Positions 6,902 through 16,748 of a stretch of DNA of 64,000 nt are shown in pieces. Numbering within the stretch: the stretch's first letter is position 1; every line of letters begins with the position of its first letter. Below the pieces are notes generated by a model that worked only from the letters and a program-made list of their open reading frames with translations, was not told where the DNA came from and searched no databases. Source of the DNA: Chloracidobacterium sp. (lineage in GTDB: Bacteria; Acidobacteriota; Blastocatellia; Pyrinomonadales; Pyrinomonadaceae); contig JADJTD010000001.1 of the NCBI GenBank assembly GCA_016711345.1, forward strand, positions 558,001 through 622,000, in the 5' to 3' direction. The position numbers and the translations under genes were made by a program.

Positions 6902-9802
6902 TTATGTTAAGACTGATTTAAGGGCTTGGCCGGTGTAGGACTTTTTGACGCGGGCGACCTCTTCGGGAGTGCCGACAGCGACGACTTTGCCGCCGCCTGC
7001 GCCGCCTTCGGGGCCGAGGTCGATGATGTAGTCGGCGGATTTGATGACGTCGAGGTTGTGTTCGATGACGATGACGGTGTTGCCGGTATCGACAAGCTTC
7101 TGCAAAACGTCGAGCAGCTTATGAACATCAGCGAAATGTAAGCCTGTTGTCGGTTCGTCGAGTATGTAGATCGTCTTGCCCGTCGCACGTTTTGAGAGTT
7201 CCTTAGCGAGTTTAATGCGTTGAGCCTCGCCGCCGCTCAGTGTTGTCGAAGATTGGCCGATCTTGATGTAGCCAAGTCCGACATCAAGCAGCGTTTCGAG
7301 GATCTTCTTGATCGACGGAATATTTTCAAGCAGCGGCAATGCATCTTCGATGGTCGTATCGAGCAGATCAGCGATCGAAAGGCCTTTAAATTTGACGGCG
7401 AGAGTTTCGCGGTTATACCGATGCCCTCGGCACACGTCGCAGGTGACGTAAACGTCGGGAAGAAAATTCATCTCGATGCGTTTGAGTCCGCCGCCTTCGC
7501 AGGCTTCGCAACGGCCGCCTTTTACGTTGAACGAGAAGCGGCCTGCTTTGTAACCGCGAGTCCGCGATTCGGGCAGCATCGCGTAAAGGTCACGCAGCGG
7601 CGAAAAAAGTCCGGTGAAGGTGGCTGGATTTGACCGCGGCGTACGCCCGATCGGTTTCTGGTCGATCTCGATTATCTTATCGACAAGATCAAGCCCTTCA
7701 ATAGAGTCATGCTCAAGCGGCTCGACGGCTGATTTATAAACGTGCCGATACAATGCGGGATAAAGTATCTCTTCGACAAGTGTCGATTTACCCGAACCCG
7801 AAACGCCCGTAACGACCGTGAGCAGCCCAAGCGGAAATTCGGCGTCGATGTTTTTCAGATTGTAGCCGCGAGCACCTTTCACCTTGATGCGATTGCCGTT
7901 TGGCAGACGCCGCACATCGGGAACTTCGATCTTTAATTCGCCGCTGAGGTATTTTCCGGTCAGCGAATCTTTAGCTTTTTCGATGTCTTTGGGCTTTCCG
8001 GCAGCGATCACTTCCCCGCCGTGCGTTCCGGCAAGCGGGCCGAGATCGATAACGTAATCGGCATGCTCAATGGTTTCCTCATCGTGCTCGACGACGAGAA
8101 CCGAGTTGCCAAGATCGCGAAGCGTATGCAGCGTATCGAGCAGACGTTTATTGTCACGCGGATGCAGCCCGATGCTAGGTTCGTCGAGCACATAAAGCAC
8201 ACCGCGAAGTTGCGAACCGATCTGTGTCGCAAGCCGAATGCGTTGCCCTTCGCCACCCGAAAGCGATGCCGACGCACGGCTAAGCGTCAGGTAACCAAGC
8301 CCGACCGCGTCAAGAAATCGCAGGCGATCTTTGATCTCTTTGAGTACAAGCCCCGCGATCTTTTCGTCGCGAGAGCCGAGTTTGATCGCTTCTACTTTCT
8401 TAGTCGCTTCCGAGATCGGAAGCTCGGTATAATCGCCGATACCAAGCCCGCCAACCTTTACCGCGAGGCTTTCCGGCTGCAAACGCATTCCTTGGCACGA
8501 AGGACACGGCATTGGAGCGATCATTTCTTCCAGAGCCTCACGAGTTTTTTCAGACGGCGGATTTTCGAGCCTCTCGCGCATAGCACGCAACGCTCCACGC
8601 CAGTCGCGTTCGAATTTGTAATCGCCGTGCCGGAATGTCATTCGCCGCTTGGTACCGTTAAAAAAGGCGTCGCGAATCTCTTGCGGCAGGTCATTAAAGT
8701 TGACCGCGAGCAAAGCGTTCCTGCCGCCCCCCAAAAGGTCTTCACCAGCCTTTCGGCGTTTCGACTTTTTCGTTTTCTCGTTTCCTGTCGGCGGCTCAAG
8801 CGAATCGCCAACAGCAAATTTTTCGATGATCGCGACAAGCGCAGATCGCAAAAAGGTCGCACCGGTTTTATCGACGCCGTTCAAAAACTCGACCTTTCCC
8901 GCCGGCACATTTCCGTCGGGCACGATCTTGTTCACGTCGATCTCAAGCACGGTTCCGATGCCCTGACATCGTTTACAGGCTCCGAATGCAGAGTTGAACG
9001 AGAATGACCGCGGCTCAAGCTGAGCGATGTTAATGCCGCAATCGATGCAAGCCATTTTCTCGGAAAACAGCTTTTCCTCGCCGTCAATAATAGAGATGAG
9101 AACGGCTCCGTCAGTGAGTTTGAGAGCAGTTTTTACAGAATCGGCGAGGCGTTCGCGAACGCCATTTTTCATGAGCAGCCGGTCAACGACAACCTCGATC
9201 GTATGATTTTTCCGTTTATCGAGAACGATCTCTTCGTCAAGCTGTCGTATTTCGCCATCGATGCGTGCCCGAATAAAACCATCTTTATGAAGTTTTTCGA
9301 GTTCCTTCTTAAATTCACCCTTTCGCCCACGAACGAGTGGGGCAAGGATCATAACTCGTTCACCTTCGGGCAAATCGGCAACTCCGGCAATGATCTGATC
9401 CACCGACTGCCGCGTGATCGGAGCTCCGCATTGATGACAATGAGGCTGGCCAATAGAGGAGAAAAGCAGGCGGAGAAAATCGTAAATTTCGGTGACGGTA
9501 CCAACCGTCGAACGCGGCGAACGCGATACGGTCTTTTGCTCGATAGAGATCGCCGGACTCAAGCCTTCGACAGAATCGACATCAGGCTTTTCAAGTTGAT
9601 GGAGAAACTGGCGGGCGTAAGCGGAAAGAGATTCAACGTAGCGACGCTGCCCTTCTGCATAGATCGTATCGAAAGCCAGCGACGATTTACCCGAACCCGA
9701 CAAGCCTGTGATCACTACGAATTTGTCGCGCGGTATATCAACATCGATGTTTTTTAGATTATGCTGGCGTGCCCCGCGGACGGTTATTTGCTTGATGCTC
9801 AT
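6902..9802 (-). CDS. uvrA: Excinuclease ABC subunit A
   Basis: A 966-residue DNA-damage sensor of nucleotide excision repair; it dimerises, scans DNA with UvrB and uses two ABC ATPase modules. Visible are Walker A GLSGSGKSS (about residue 33) and GVSGSGKST in the second half, two ABC signatures (LSGGEGQRIRLA and LSGGEAQRIKLA), and zinc-binding CxxC pairs (CPSC; CEAC...CDVC). The UvrB-interaction region lies between them. Length is within the family range (about 940-970). There is a low-complexity K/E insertion near residues 340-360 (EKTKKSKRRKAGE). It stands apart from uvrB and appears to be expressed alone. Confidence 0.97.
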   Translation of the reverse strand: MSIKQITVRGARQHNLKNIDVDIPRDKFVVITGLSGSGKSSLAFDTIYAEGQRRYVESLSAYARQFLHQLEKPDVDSVEGLSPAISIEQKTVSRSPRSTVGTVTEIYDFLRLLFSSIGQPHCHQCGAPITRQSVDQIIAGVADLPEGERVMILAPLVRGRKGEFKKELEKLHKDGFIRARIDGEIRQLDEEIVLDKRKNHTIEVVVDRLLMKNGVRERLADSVKTALKLTDGAVLISIIDGEEKLFSEKMACIDCGINIAQLEPRSFSFNSAFGACKRCQGIGTVLEIDVNKIVPDGNVPAGKVEFLNGVDKTGATFLRSALVAIIEKFAVGDSLEPPTGNEKTKKSKRRKAGEDLLGGGRNALLAVNFNDLPQEIRDAFFNGTKRRMTFRHGDYKFERDWRGALRAMRERLENPPSEKTREALEEMIAPMPCPSCQGMRLQPESLAVKVGGLGIGDYTELPISEATKKVEAIKLGSRDEKIAGLVLKEIKDRLRFLDAVGLGYLTLSRASASLSGGEGQRIRLATQIGSQLRGVLYVLDEPSIGLHPRDNKRLLDTLHTLRDLGNSVLVVEHDEETIEHADYVIDLGPLAGTHGGEVIAAGKPKDIEKAKDSLTGKYLSGELKIEVPDVRRLPNGNRIKVKGARGYNLKNIDAEFPLGLLTVVTGVSGSGKSTLVEEILYPALYRHVYKSAVEPLEHDSIEGLDLVDKIIEIDQKPIGRTPRSNPATFTGLFSPLRDLYAMLPESRTRGYKAGRFSFNVKGGRCEACEGGGLKRIEMNFLPDVYVTCDVCRGHRYNRETLAVKFKGLSIADLLDTTIEDALPLLENIPSIKKILETLLDVGLGYIKIGQSSTTLSGGEAQRIKLAKELSKRATGKTIYILDEPTTGLHFADVHKLLDVLQKLVDTGNTVIVIEHNLDVIKSADYIIDLGPEGGAGGGKVVAVGTPEEVARVKKSYTGQALKSVLT

Positions 9803-9851
9803 TACGGATGTAAATCCCGGTCTTATCCGAAACGAGTATTATAACAGGAGG

Positions 9852-10784
9852 TCAGCCAAAGTGAAGAACGGCCCAAAGTGACGCCGAGGCAATAATGATC
9901 CAGAGAACAGCCCCAAGCAAAAATGGCCGAATACCAACTCTCTTCAGCATCGACCTCGATAGGCTTACTCCTATGAGAAAGAGAGTAATGGTAAATCCAG
10001 CTTTGGCCAGATTCACCAGCGAGTCAAAGAAACTTGGAAAGATAATTGCCGGTGCAAATGTCCTGATCGACGCGGCTAGCACGAACAAAAATATGAACCA
10101 CGGGATCACAATCTTTGTCTCTGCGTCTTTTTCCCGATAGACGAACGCCAGTGCCAAGGCAAGCGGCGCGATCCAAAGCGCCCGGGCAAGTTTTACAGTC
10201 GCTGCAATAGCCAACGCTTCAGTTCCGTATGCCGATGACGCTCCAACAACTGAGCTAGTGTCCTGAATCGCTATGGCCGACCACAAACCGAATTGGCCTT
10301 GAGACATGTTCAATGTGTGGCCGATCAGCGGAAACGTAAATAGTGCGACTGCATTCAAAACAAAGATAGTGCCGAGAGATACCGACATCTCGTCATTCTC
10401 GGCCTTGATTGCAGGGCCCACTGCGGCAATGGCGCTTCCGCCACATATCGCAGTTCCTGTCGAAATGAGCGTCGTTATCCGCGAAGGTGTTTTCAGAAGT
10501 TTTCCGAAAATGAACCCCAACACGAGAGCAGTGGAAACGACCCCGACAATGAAAAGAATGCCGCCCTTGCCGGCTCTGTAAACTGCGCCCAGATCCATTC
10601 CAAACCCGAGCATTACCACCGATGCCTGAAGCAAATAGGTGGTCGGTTTGCCGGTGAGTTGGGGAAACGGATTACCAAGCGTAAGTGCAAGGATCAGCCC
10701 GAGTGTCAGAGCGATCGCAGGCGAACCGTACGGCGAAAGGCAGAGAATAACAAGGATAATAAAGAGAACTTTTTGCCAAGTCAT
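9852..10784 (-). CDS. YeiH/UPF0324-family putative sulfate exporter-type membrane protein
   Basis: An integral membrane protein of about 310 residues with roughly ten hydrophobic segments. It matches the conserved YeiH family (Cons_hypoth698) through its glycine-rich half-helices GTAICGGSAIAAVGP and the IAIQDTSSVVGAS motif. Family members are annotated as putative sulfate/sulfite-type anion exporters, but substrates are poorly proven. A TTG at 10814 would add ten residues; the ATG at 10784 gives the more usual N-terminus just before the first helix (MTWQKVLFIILVIL). It lies between uvrA and gpmA on the same strand, with 49 bp and about 78 bp gaps, and no functional link is evident. Confidence 0.82.
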   Translation of the reverse strand: MTWQKVLFIILVILCLSPYGSPAIALTLGLILALTLGNPFPQLTGKPTTYLLQASVVMLGFGMDLGAVYRAGKGGILFIVGVVSTALVLGFIFGKLLKTPSRITTLISTGTAICGGSAIAAVGPAIKAENDEMSVSLGTIFVLNAVALFTFPLIGHTLNMSQGQFGLWSAIAIQDTSSVVGASSAYGTEALAIAATVKLARALWIAPLALALAFVYREKDAETKIVIPWFIFLFVLAASIRTFAPAIIFPSFFDSLVNLAKAGFTITLFLIGVSLSRSMLKRVGIRPFLLGAVLWIIIASASLWAVLHFG

Positions 10785-10862
10785 ATTAACCAGCCAAATG
10801 AAAGTGAACCGCAAAAACGGAAACCGTGCAATACCTTTTCCACCTTTTTCACTCTTTCACTT

Positions 10863-11609
10863 TTACTTAGTTTTCCCCTGATTTGCGACCGCATCCTGAG
10901 CTGCTTTGATAGCTTCGGCGTCGCCAAGGTAATAGCTCTTAAGAGGTTTTAGGTCAGCGTCGAGTTCATAAACAAGCGGTACGCCTGTAGGTATGTTCAA
11001 ATTCACAATTTCATCATCGGGAATGGCGTCCAGATGTTTGACCAGCGCCCGCAAGCTGTTCCCATGAGCGGCAACTATTAATCTCTTTCCGCTTTTTATC
11101 TTAGGCGCGACCTCGTTGAGCCAATACGGCACAACTCGTTCGACAGTATCTTTCAGGCATTCGGTCTTTGGAAACTTACCTTTTTCAATATTGCTGTATT
11201 TAGCCTCATTGCCAAGATACCTTTCGTCCGTATCATCCAGATCTCCTGGAGGCACATCAAAACTCCGTCGCCATATCAAGACTTGTTCCTCGCCAAATTG
11301 TGCGGCAGTTTCAGCTTTATTCAGCCCTTGCAAGGCTCCGTAATGCCGCTCGTTAAGCAGCCACGATTTTGTTTCGGGAATCCACATCAGATCCATCTCG
11401 TCGAGAATGATCCAAAGCGTCCGTATCGCCCGCTTTAACACCGAAGAATACGCTTCGTCAAAGGTAAATCCTTCATCGCGCAGCAATTTACCCGCTGCAT
11501 GAGCCTCGGTGACGCCTTTTTCCGAAAGATCTACATCCTTCCAACCCGTAAATCGATTTTCCTTATTCCACTGACTCTCGCCGTGGCGAATCAAAACTAA
11601 TTTATGCAT
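10863..11609 (-). CDS. gpmA: 2,3-bisphosphoglycerate-dependent phosphoglycerate mutase
   Basis: A glycolytic enzyme interconverting 3- and 2-phosphoglycerate in the cytosol. The phosphohistidine motif LIRHGES is at residues 6-12 with His9, followed by the family-specific NRFTGWKDVDLSEKG. The second histidine motif is VAAHGNSLRAL, and the substrate loop NERHYGALQGLNK is present. Length (248 aa) is typical of GpmA. It is separated from folC by a palindromic repeat, so it may be transcribed independently or by read-through from the accD-folC side. Confidence 0.96.
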   Translation of the reverse strand: MHKLVLIRHGESQWNKENRFTGWKDVDLSEKGVTEAHAAGKLLRDEGFTFDEAYSSVLKRAIRTLWIILDEMDLMWIPETKSWLLNERHYGALQGLNKAETAAQFGEEQVLIWRRSFDVPPGDLDDTDERYLGNEAKYSNIEKGKFPKTECLKDTVERVVPYWLNEVAPKIKSGKRLIVAAHGNSLRALVKHLDAIPDDEIVNLNIPTGVPLVYELDADLKPLKSYYLGDAEAIKAAQDAVANQGKTK

Positions 11610-11630
11610 GAGACTATCTTAAATTTGAAA

Positions 11631-11658
11631 TTTGAAATCTCAAATTTGAGATTTCAAA
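11631..11658. repeat. Perfect 28-bp AT-rich palindrome at the folC stop
   Basis: Each 14-base half-site (TTTGAAATCTCAAA and its complement) is perfect with no loop, and the palindrome overlaps the last six codons and stop of folC. It is preceded by another AAATTTGAAA unit. Related TTTGAA/TTCAAA repeats occur at 35213-35298. It could work as a folC end hairpin, but lacks a clean T-run. Confidence 0.75.
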
Positions 11659-12947
11659 ATCTTTTTCACCTCGCCGACTAAATACAGTGATCCGGTGACG
11701 AGAATTATACCCTCGTCCAGAGCAACCTCATTGGCGATATCAACGGCATTTGTGACGTTGTCAGTCACGAATACCTTTTCTTTCGACATATCCGTCGGAA
11801 AGTGCTCAAGCAATTCTTCGTAGGAAAGCGAACGCAAATTCGATGGCTCAGTCGCGATGATCGATTCCGCTAGCGGAGCAAGTATAGACAACATGTCGGC
11901 GACGCCTTTGTTCCTCATTACCCCAAAAATCATCGTTACCGGAGTCTGTTCATTGTGACGCAAATACCGGGCTAGAGCCTTAGCTCCACCGGTATTGTGT
12001 GCTCCATCGAAAAGATATCTTCCACTATGCTCCAATCGTCCGAGATGTCGCGCATTCTTTAGTCCGCTTCTAACCTGATCATCGGAGACTTGCAGATCAT
12101 AGTCCATCGAAATAACACCTGAAACGATCACAGCCGTGTAAGCGTTCTCGACTTGATGAGCCCCTTTCAAACCAAGTTTGACACCAAGATCATCTGGGGG
12201 AATGTTGTCCACTTCATAAACTTTTGTCGTTTTCTTCTTAACATCCACGACAGGCATAAAGCTTTTTTGCGCCGAATCTGGAAACTTTTCGAACTTTCGA
12301 CATCGATCCAACAGAATCTTTAGCACGTTCGGTTCCTGTTCACCTAAAACGACACTTTTTGTCCACGGTCCAATTATCGCTGCCTTTTCCGCAGCAATTT
12401 CTTCAATCGTTTCACCAAGATATTCTTGATGATCGAGGTCAATTCGCGTGATCGCGGCGATCTCGGCGTTTACTGCGGTTGTTGCATCGAGGCGTCCGCC
12501 GAGGCCGGTTTCGAGAATTGCGAGAGCAACATTCGCATCGGCGAAAGCGACTAATGCAATTGCCGTTATCTGTTCAAAAAATGTTGGCCGGTATTCGAGT
12601 TCCCCTGAGGCAAGCATTTTCTCAGCCATCTCGCGAACACGATGTGCATGACGAGCAAAATCCTCTTCACTTATGTCGCTCCCGTTAATTCGTATTCTTT
12701 CAGTGATTGAAACGAGATGTGGCGAAGTGAACGTTCCTGTTTTAATACCGGCTGTGTTGCATATCGAATCAAGAAACGCGCAAACCGACCCTTTGCCATT
12801 TGTTCCGGCGACCTGAACTTTTAAGAAATTATTTTGGGGACTGCCGAGAGCGGCGAGTAATTTGCGAATGTTCTCAAGGCCGAGTTTCATCGCGGAAACT
12901 TCGTTGCCGAGAGAATAAAGATATTGAGTCGATTCAGCGAAGTTCAT
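11640..12947 (-). CDS. folC: Bifunctional folylpolyglutamate synthase / dihydrofolate synthase
   Basis: A Mur-ligase-family enzyme of folate metabolism that adds glutamate to dihydropteroate and to reduced folates using ATP. It shows the P-loop VAGTNGKGSVCAF, the family motif TSPHLVSITERIRINGSDISEEDF, the Mg-binding region ETGLGGRLDATTAV, and LDHQEYLGETIEEIAAEKAAI. The C-terminal domain has FDGAHNTGGAKAL. The ATG at 12947 is chosen, 8 bp after the accD stop; an in-frame TTG at 12959 overlaps that stop and is possible. accD-folC adjacency is common in bacteria and suggests one transcript. The C-terminus is embedded in a palindromic repeat. Confidence 0.95.
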   Translation of the reverse strand: MNFAESTQYLYSLGNEVSAMKLGLENIRKLLAALGSPQNNFLKVQVAGTNGKGSVCAFLDSICNTAGIKTGTFTSPHLVSITERIRINGSDISEEDFARHAHRVREMAEKMLASGELEYRPTFFEQITAIALVAFADANVALAILETGLGGRLDATTAVNAEIAAITRIDLDHQEYLGETIEEIAAEKAAIIGPWTKSVVLGEQEPNVLKILLDRCRKFEKFPDSAQKSFMPVVDVKKKTTKVYEVDNIPPDDLGVKLGLKGAHQVENAYTAVIVSGVISMDYDLQVSDDQVRSGLKNARHLGRLEHSGRYLFDGAHNTGGAKALARYLRHNEQTPVTMIFGVMRNKGVADMLSILAPLAESIIATEPSNLRSLSYEELLEHFPTDMSKEKVFVTDNVTNAVDIANEVALDEGIILVTGSLYLVGEVKKILKSQI

Positions 12948-12955
12948 CGAAATGA

Positions 12956-13822
12956 TCAAGCGGCGATCTTTTCGTTCATCATAAAGTCCAGAAACCTGAC
13001 GATCGCGTCGCGTATTTCACGACGATCAACGACCATATCGACCATACCGTGTTCCAGCAAAAACTCGCTGCGCTGAAAGCCCTTTGGAAGTTTTTGTCGA
13101 ATTGTTTGCTCGATAACTCGCGGGCCCGCGAAACCGATCAGCGCTTTTGGTTCGGCAAGAATAACGTCACCGAGCATCGCAAAACTTGCGGTAACGCCGC
13201 CGGTTGTCGGGTCGGTTAGAACAGAGATGAAAGGCAGTCGGGCATCGTGCAAGCGTGAAAGAGCCGCCGAGATCTTGCCCATCTGCATTAGCGAAAGCGT
13301 GCCTTCTTGCATACGCGCTCCGCCCGAAGCAGAATAAATGATAACTGCGCCTCGATCGGTGACTGCCCGTTCGATCAGCCTGGTGATCTTTTCGCCGACC
13401 GCCGAACCCATCGAACCGCCGATGAACGCCATATCCATCGCTCCGGCATAAACTAAATGCCCGCCGACCTTGCCCTTGCCGGAAACGATGGCTTCAGGCA
13501 ACCCGGAAGACTCTTTGGCCTGCACTATGCGGTCTTTGTAAGCTTTCGAGTCTTTAAATTTTAGAGGATCCGCTGATGTTACTTCTTCGTCCAGCTTTTT
13601 GTATTTGCCGCCGTCAAAGAGATCTTTCAACCTGTCCTCAGCCGCGTAACGAAAATGGTAGCCGCAATGGGTACAAACTTCATGCGAATCTGCCAGCTCG
13701 CGTTTATATAGCGCGTTATCGCAGTCAGGACACTTGACGAAAATACCCTCCGTTTTGACGGTTTGTTTCTCGTCGTTCTTCTGCTCTTCTATTTTTGGCT
13801 TATCTCGTCGAAACCAGGACAT
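12956..13822 (-). CDS. accD: Acetyl-CoA carboxylase carboxyltransferase subunit beta
   Basis: The beta half of the carboxyltransferase that moves CO2 from carboxybiotin to acetyl-CoA, the first step of fatty-acid synthesis. It has the N-terminal zinc ribbon with CPDC and CTHC pairs (residues 36-58), then the crotonase-like core with oxyanion-type glycines (SASGGARMQEG and TDPTTGGVTASFAMLGD). 288 aa is normal length. The partner accA is not in this window. It leads a leftward pair with folC. Confidence 0.96.
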   Translation of the reverse strand: MSWFRRDKPKIEEQKNDEKQTVKTEGIFVKCPDCDNALYKRELADSHEVCTHCGYHFRYAAEDRLKDLFDGGKYKKLDEEVTSADPLKFKDSKAYKDRIVQAKESSGLPEAIVSGKGKVGGHLVYAGAMDMAFIGGSMGSAVGEKITRLIERAVTDRGAVIIYSASGGARMQEGTLSLMQMGKISAALSRLHDARLPFISVLTDPTTGGVTASFAMLGDVILAEPKALIGFAGPRVIEQTIRQKLPKGFQRSEFLLEHGMVDMVVDRREIRDAIVRFLDFMMNEKIAA

Positions 13823-13928
13823 AACTTTATTGAAGATTTAAGGTTAGCATATAAATGGTTCACAGGTCATATTTGTGGTAAATTCAAAGGCTGAAAAGAT
13901 TTACCGTAGTGGGTTTAGGAGTTTTGCG

Positions 13929-15494
13929 ATGCGAAATAATATATTTGTCTTCTTCTTACTGTTGCTTTTGTCAGTCAATGTTTTTGCCGCGACGAAAACA
14001 TGGGACGGCGGCGGTGCGGACGCTAATTGGACGACTGCTGCAAACTGGTCGACCGATATTGCACCGGTAGCTGGTGACGATCTCATATTTCCGGCGGCCG
14101 CGGCCCAACATACCAATAATAATAATTTCTTTTTTCTCACCAGTTTTCGTTCAATAACGGTCGAAGGCGGCACTTATACATTTGGCGGCAATCCAATACG
14201 GCTAACAAACGGCATGATCATTGACAGCGGCACTCAAACGATCAATTTCGCCATTACCCTCAGTGGAGCACAAACATTTTTCGCTGGTACCGGAGCCACA
14301 GCAACGATAGTAATACTCTCCGTTGGCAGTTCACCTTTGACCATAGACGGAGCAGGCATCGTGGGTATCGGCCTTATCTCAGGTTCAGGCTCGGTCACTA
14401 AAAACGGTTCTGGCGCGGGTGCGATCATTACAGCAACCGGCTTTAGCGGCGGCATATTATTAAACGACGGCATTTTCATCGTTGACGCGAGTATCCCGAA
14501 CAGCACGGTCGCCATTCAGGGAGCGATACCAACCGGCACGCCCGCCCTAAGCGGCTTTGGCGGCACAGGAACGGTCGGAGCAACAACAGTTAAATCTGGC
14601 GTGATCAGCGCCGGCACGCTTAGTTCGCCAACCGGTGTGCTGAACATCAACAATGCCATTAATTTCACACCGAACGGCGCATATGCCTGCAAGATCGGCG
14701 GCACGTCGCCCGGTGCAAATGGGCACGACCAGCTAAATGTTGTCGGCACCGTCATCCTTGACAACGCGGTGCTGGCGCCGATTCCTTGGAATGGATTCGT
14801 GCCTGCGAAAGGCGACACTTTTATAATTATCAGCAACGACGGCACCGACGCGATCAACGGCACCTTTCTAAATTTGCCGGAGGGTTCGATCTTTGGAGCA
14901 CTTGATACCCAGTTTCAGATCACTTATCTCGGCGGTGATGGCAACGATGTTTCAATAGAGCGAATTGCGGAGCCTTCGGTCAGCGGAACGATCACATACG
15001 GCAATGCTATCGGAAACCCGGCTCCGCCGCGATTTGTTTCAAATGTTCTGCTCAGCGGTACAGGCACGACCAATATCTCGGCGACAAGCGCTTTTCCAGG
15101 CGGCAATTATTCTATTACAGGTTTTGGCACTGGTTCCTATACCGTTACGCCGTCAAAAACGGGAGGCATAAATGCGGCGATAACGTCTTTCGACGCGGCA
15201 AAGATCGCGCTGCATGTTGCTGGAACTACTGTTCTGACCGGAAACCCATTGATCGTAGCCGACGTTAGCGGTAACGGTTCTATCTCATCTTTCGATGCGG
15301 GTCAGGTCGCTCGTTACGCAGCCGGTGTTCCAGGTTCTGGCTCGGCGGCAACCTGGATATTCTCACCAGCGAACAGGAACTATGCTGCCGTCACATCGAA
15401 TGTAAAAGGAGAAGATTTTGTGGCTCTACTAATGGGCGATGTTTCCGGCAACTGGGTCGATGTCGCGCCAGCGGGTAGATCAACTCCAAAATAG
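13929..15494 (+). CDS. Secreted beta-helix-like protein with C-terminal dockerin-like module (family member 1)
   Basis: 521 residues from the ATG at 13929, which has AGGAG eight bases upstream and opens directly into a signal peptide (MRNNIFVFFLLLLLSVNVFA). Residues ~20-345 are Gly/Thr/Asn-rich, repetitive beta-strand sequence resembling autotransporter-type passengers (TKTWDGGGADANWTTAANWS, SLSGAGT-like turns). Residues ~351-521 are the module shared by five proteins here: an SGTITYGNAIG start, a GNYSITGFGTGSYTVTP strand domain, two dockerin-like loops (ITSFDAAKIALHVAG and DVSGNGSISSFDAGQVARYAAG), and the GEDFVALLMGDVSGNW end. Its stop abuts the convergent IMPase stop with no gap. Likely surface exposed; the binding partner is inferred only. 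Confidence 0.8.
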   Translation: MRNNIFVFFLLLLLSVNVFAATKTWDGGGADANWTTAANWSTDIAPVAGDDLIFPAAAAQHTNNNNFFFLTSFRSITVEGGTYTFGGNPIRLTNGMIIDSGTQTINFAITLSGAQTFFAGTGATATIVILSVGSSPLTIDGAGIVGIGLISGSGSVTKNGSGAGAIITATGFSGGILLNDGIFIVDASIPNSTVAIQGAIPTGTPALSGFGGTGTVGATTVKSGVISAGTLSSPTGVLNINNAINFTPNGAYACKIGGTSPGANGHDQLNVVGTVILDNAVLAPIPWNGFVPAKGDTFIIISNDGTDAINGTFLNLPEGSIFGALDTQFQITYLGGDGNDVSIERIAEPSVSGTITYGNAIGNPAPPRFVSNVLLSGTGTTNISATSAFPGGNYSITGFGTGSYTVTPSKTGGINAAITSFDAAKIALHVAGTTVLTGNPLIVADVSGNGSISSFDAGQVARYAAGVPGSGSAATWIFSPANRNYAAVTSNVKGEDFVALLMGDVSGNWVDVAPAGRSTPK

Positions 15495-16259
15495 TTATCG
15501 AAGAACGCTCAACATTTGTGAATGTATCAGGCCATTGCTTGCTACAATGGGCGGCGAGTTAATACTGAATTTCGAACCGTCGTAGCGGCTGATCTGTCCG
15601 CCTGCTTCCTCGATGAGCAAAACACCGGCGGCCATGTCCCACGGATTTAAGCCTTCTTCCCAAAATCCGTCAAAACGCCCGCACGCCACATAGGCCATAT
15701 CGATTGCCGCCGAACCGTCGCGCCGAACACCGCGCGAATTCAACAAGAACTGCGTCAGATGACGAGCAAAATCTTCGCGTCGCTTAAAATCATAAGGGAA
15801 TCCTGTAACTATTAGAGAGTCGCCGAGATCCTCCGTTTCGGAAACGCGGATCGGCTTGTTGTTAAGGCTCGCTCCGCGACCACGTTCGGCGGCAAAAAGT
15901 TCGTTCCTCGTTGGATCAAATGTCACGCCTATGACGATCTCGCCATCGTGTTCGAGCGCAATCGTCACGCAGAAACACGGATAGCCATGAGCATAATTCG
16001 TCGTGCCGTCGAGCGGATCGATGATCCATTTCCAGGTATTTTCACCGCCGATGATGACAGCGTTACCCGATTCCTCGGCAAGTATTGAGTGTTTTGGGTG
16101 ATACGACTTGATACGTTCAATGATCAGGGCTTCGGACGCGAGATCCGCCTCAGTTACGAGATTGATCTCGCCTTTTTTGGAGACTTTGATGCCGCGGTCA
16201 AATTTTTCGAGCAGAAGTTGTCCGGCGTCGCGCGCCGTCTCGATCGCGAAATTCAGCAT
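15495..16259 (-). CDS. Inositol monophosphatase family protein (SuhB-like)
   Basis: A 254-residue Mg-dependent phosphatase of the IMPase/FIG superfamily. It has the metal site EESG (near residue 63), IDPLDGTTNYAHGYP (motif A), and WDMAAGVLLIEEAGG (motif B). It could hydrolyse inositol-1-phosphate or a related sugar phosphate, or act as a SuhB-type RNA-polymerase accessory factor; the sequence does not decide. It starts 3 bp after the stop of the secreted 157-residue gene and is the last gene of a leftward run from the DUF2270 gene. Confidence 0.9.
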   Translation of the reverse strand: MLNFAIETARDAGQLLLEKFDRGIKVSKKGEINLVTEADLASEALIIERIKSYHPKHSILAEESGNAVIIGGENTWKWIIDPLDGTTNYAHGYPCFCVTIALEHDGEIVIGVTFDPTRNELFAAERGRGASLNNKPIRVSETEDLGDSLIVTGFPYDFKRREDFARHLTQFLLNSRGVRRDGSAAIDMAYVACGRFDGFWEEGLNPWDMAAGVLLIEEAGGQISRYDGSKFSINSPPIVASNGLIHSQMLSVLR

Positions 16260-16262
16260 ATA

Positions 16263-16736
16263 TTAGCGGAAGTAGATATCGACGTAGTCAGTCACCGGAT
16301 CGCAAGGGTTGTCCATTTCCGCCAAGCGCCAGTATTTCCGTTTACCAGTGATCTTGAAAGTAAATTCACCTGAACGAACGCAAGGGCTGCCTCCGTTGAT
16401 GTGGCTTATGCGAGTTTCAATAGTTCCATTGAATCTGAACTGCTTACTATCGATCGAAGAGATCGCTCCATTGATCTTCAGGTAATCGCTGTTCCCTCGC
16501 CCTTTCTGTTCGCCGTTGATCCGATAGCAGCCTTTCACACCGGAACTGCATTTCTTATTGGTTACTGTCGCTGCACCAAAATAGTCCCAGCTTATCCACT
16601 GCAGCGAAAGCCTGTGTTTTCCAAGCAGTTTTTGAGCCGCCGCTTTGTCATTGACCGTCGTACTGGATTCCTGAGCGCTCGCCGTTGCGACGAACAGCAT
16701 TCCAATCAATATCAAAACAGGAAAAATTCTCTTCAT
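16263..16736 (-). CDS. Small secreted protein of unknown function
   Basis: 157 residues with a clear signal peptide (MKRIFPVLILIGMLFVATASA, cleavage before QESS). The mature part is about 135 residues, beta-strand-rich, with four cysteines that could form two disulfides (KKCSSGVKGCYR and SPCV...NPCD). I do not recognise the family. It sits between a zinc-ribbon gene and an IMPase gene with very short gaps, so it is probably in the same transcript, but the exported location makes a direct functional link uncertain. Confidence 0.65.
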   Translation of the reverse strand: MKRIFPVLILIGMLFVATASAQESSTTVNDKAAAQKLLGKHRLSLQWISWDYFGAATVTNKKCSSGVKGCYRINGEQKGRGNSDYLKINGAISSIDSKQFRFNGTIETRISHINGGSPCVRSGEFTFKITGKRKYWRLAEMDNPCDPVTDYVDIYFR

Positions 16737-16748
16737 AACGACAGATCC

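Noticed and set aside
8021..9007. 328-codon rightward frame
   Set aside because: It lies wholly opposite uvrA and has no family-like sequence; long antisense frames are common against GC-rich genes.
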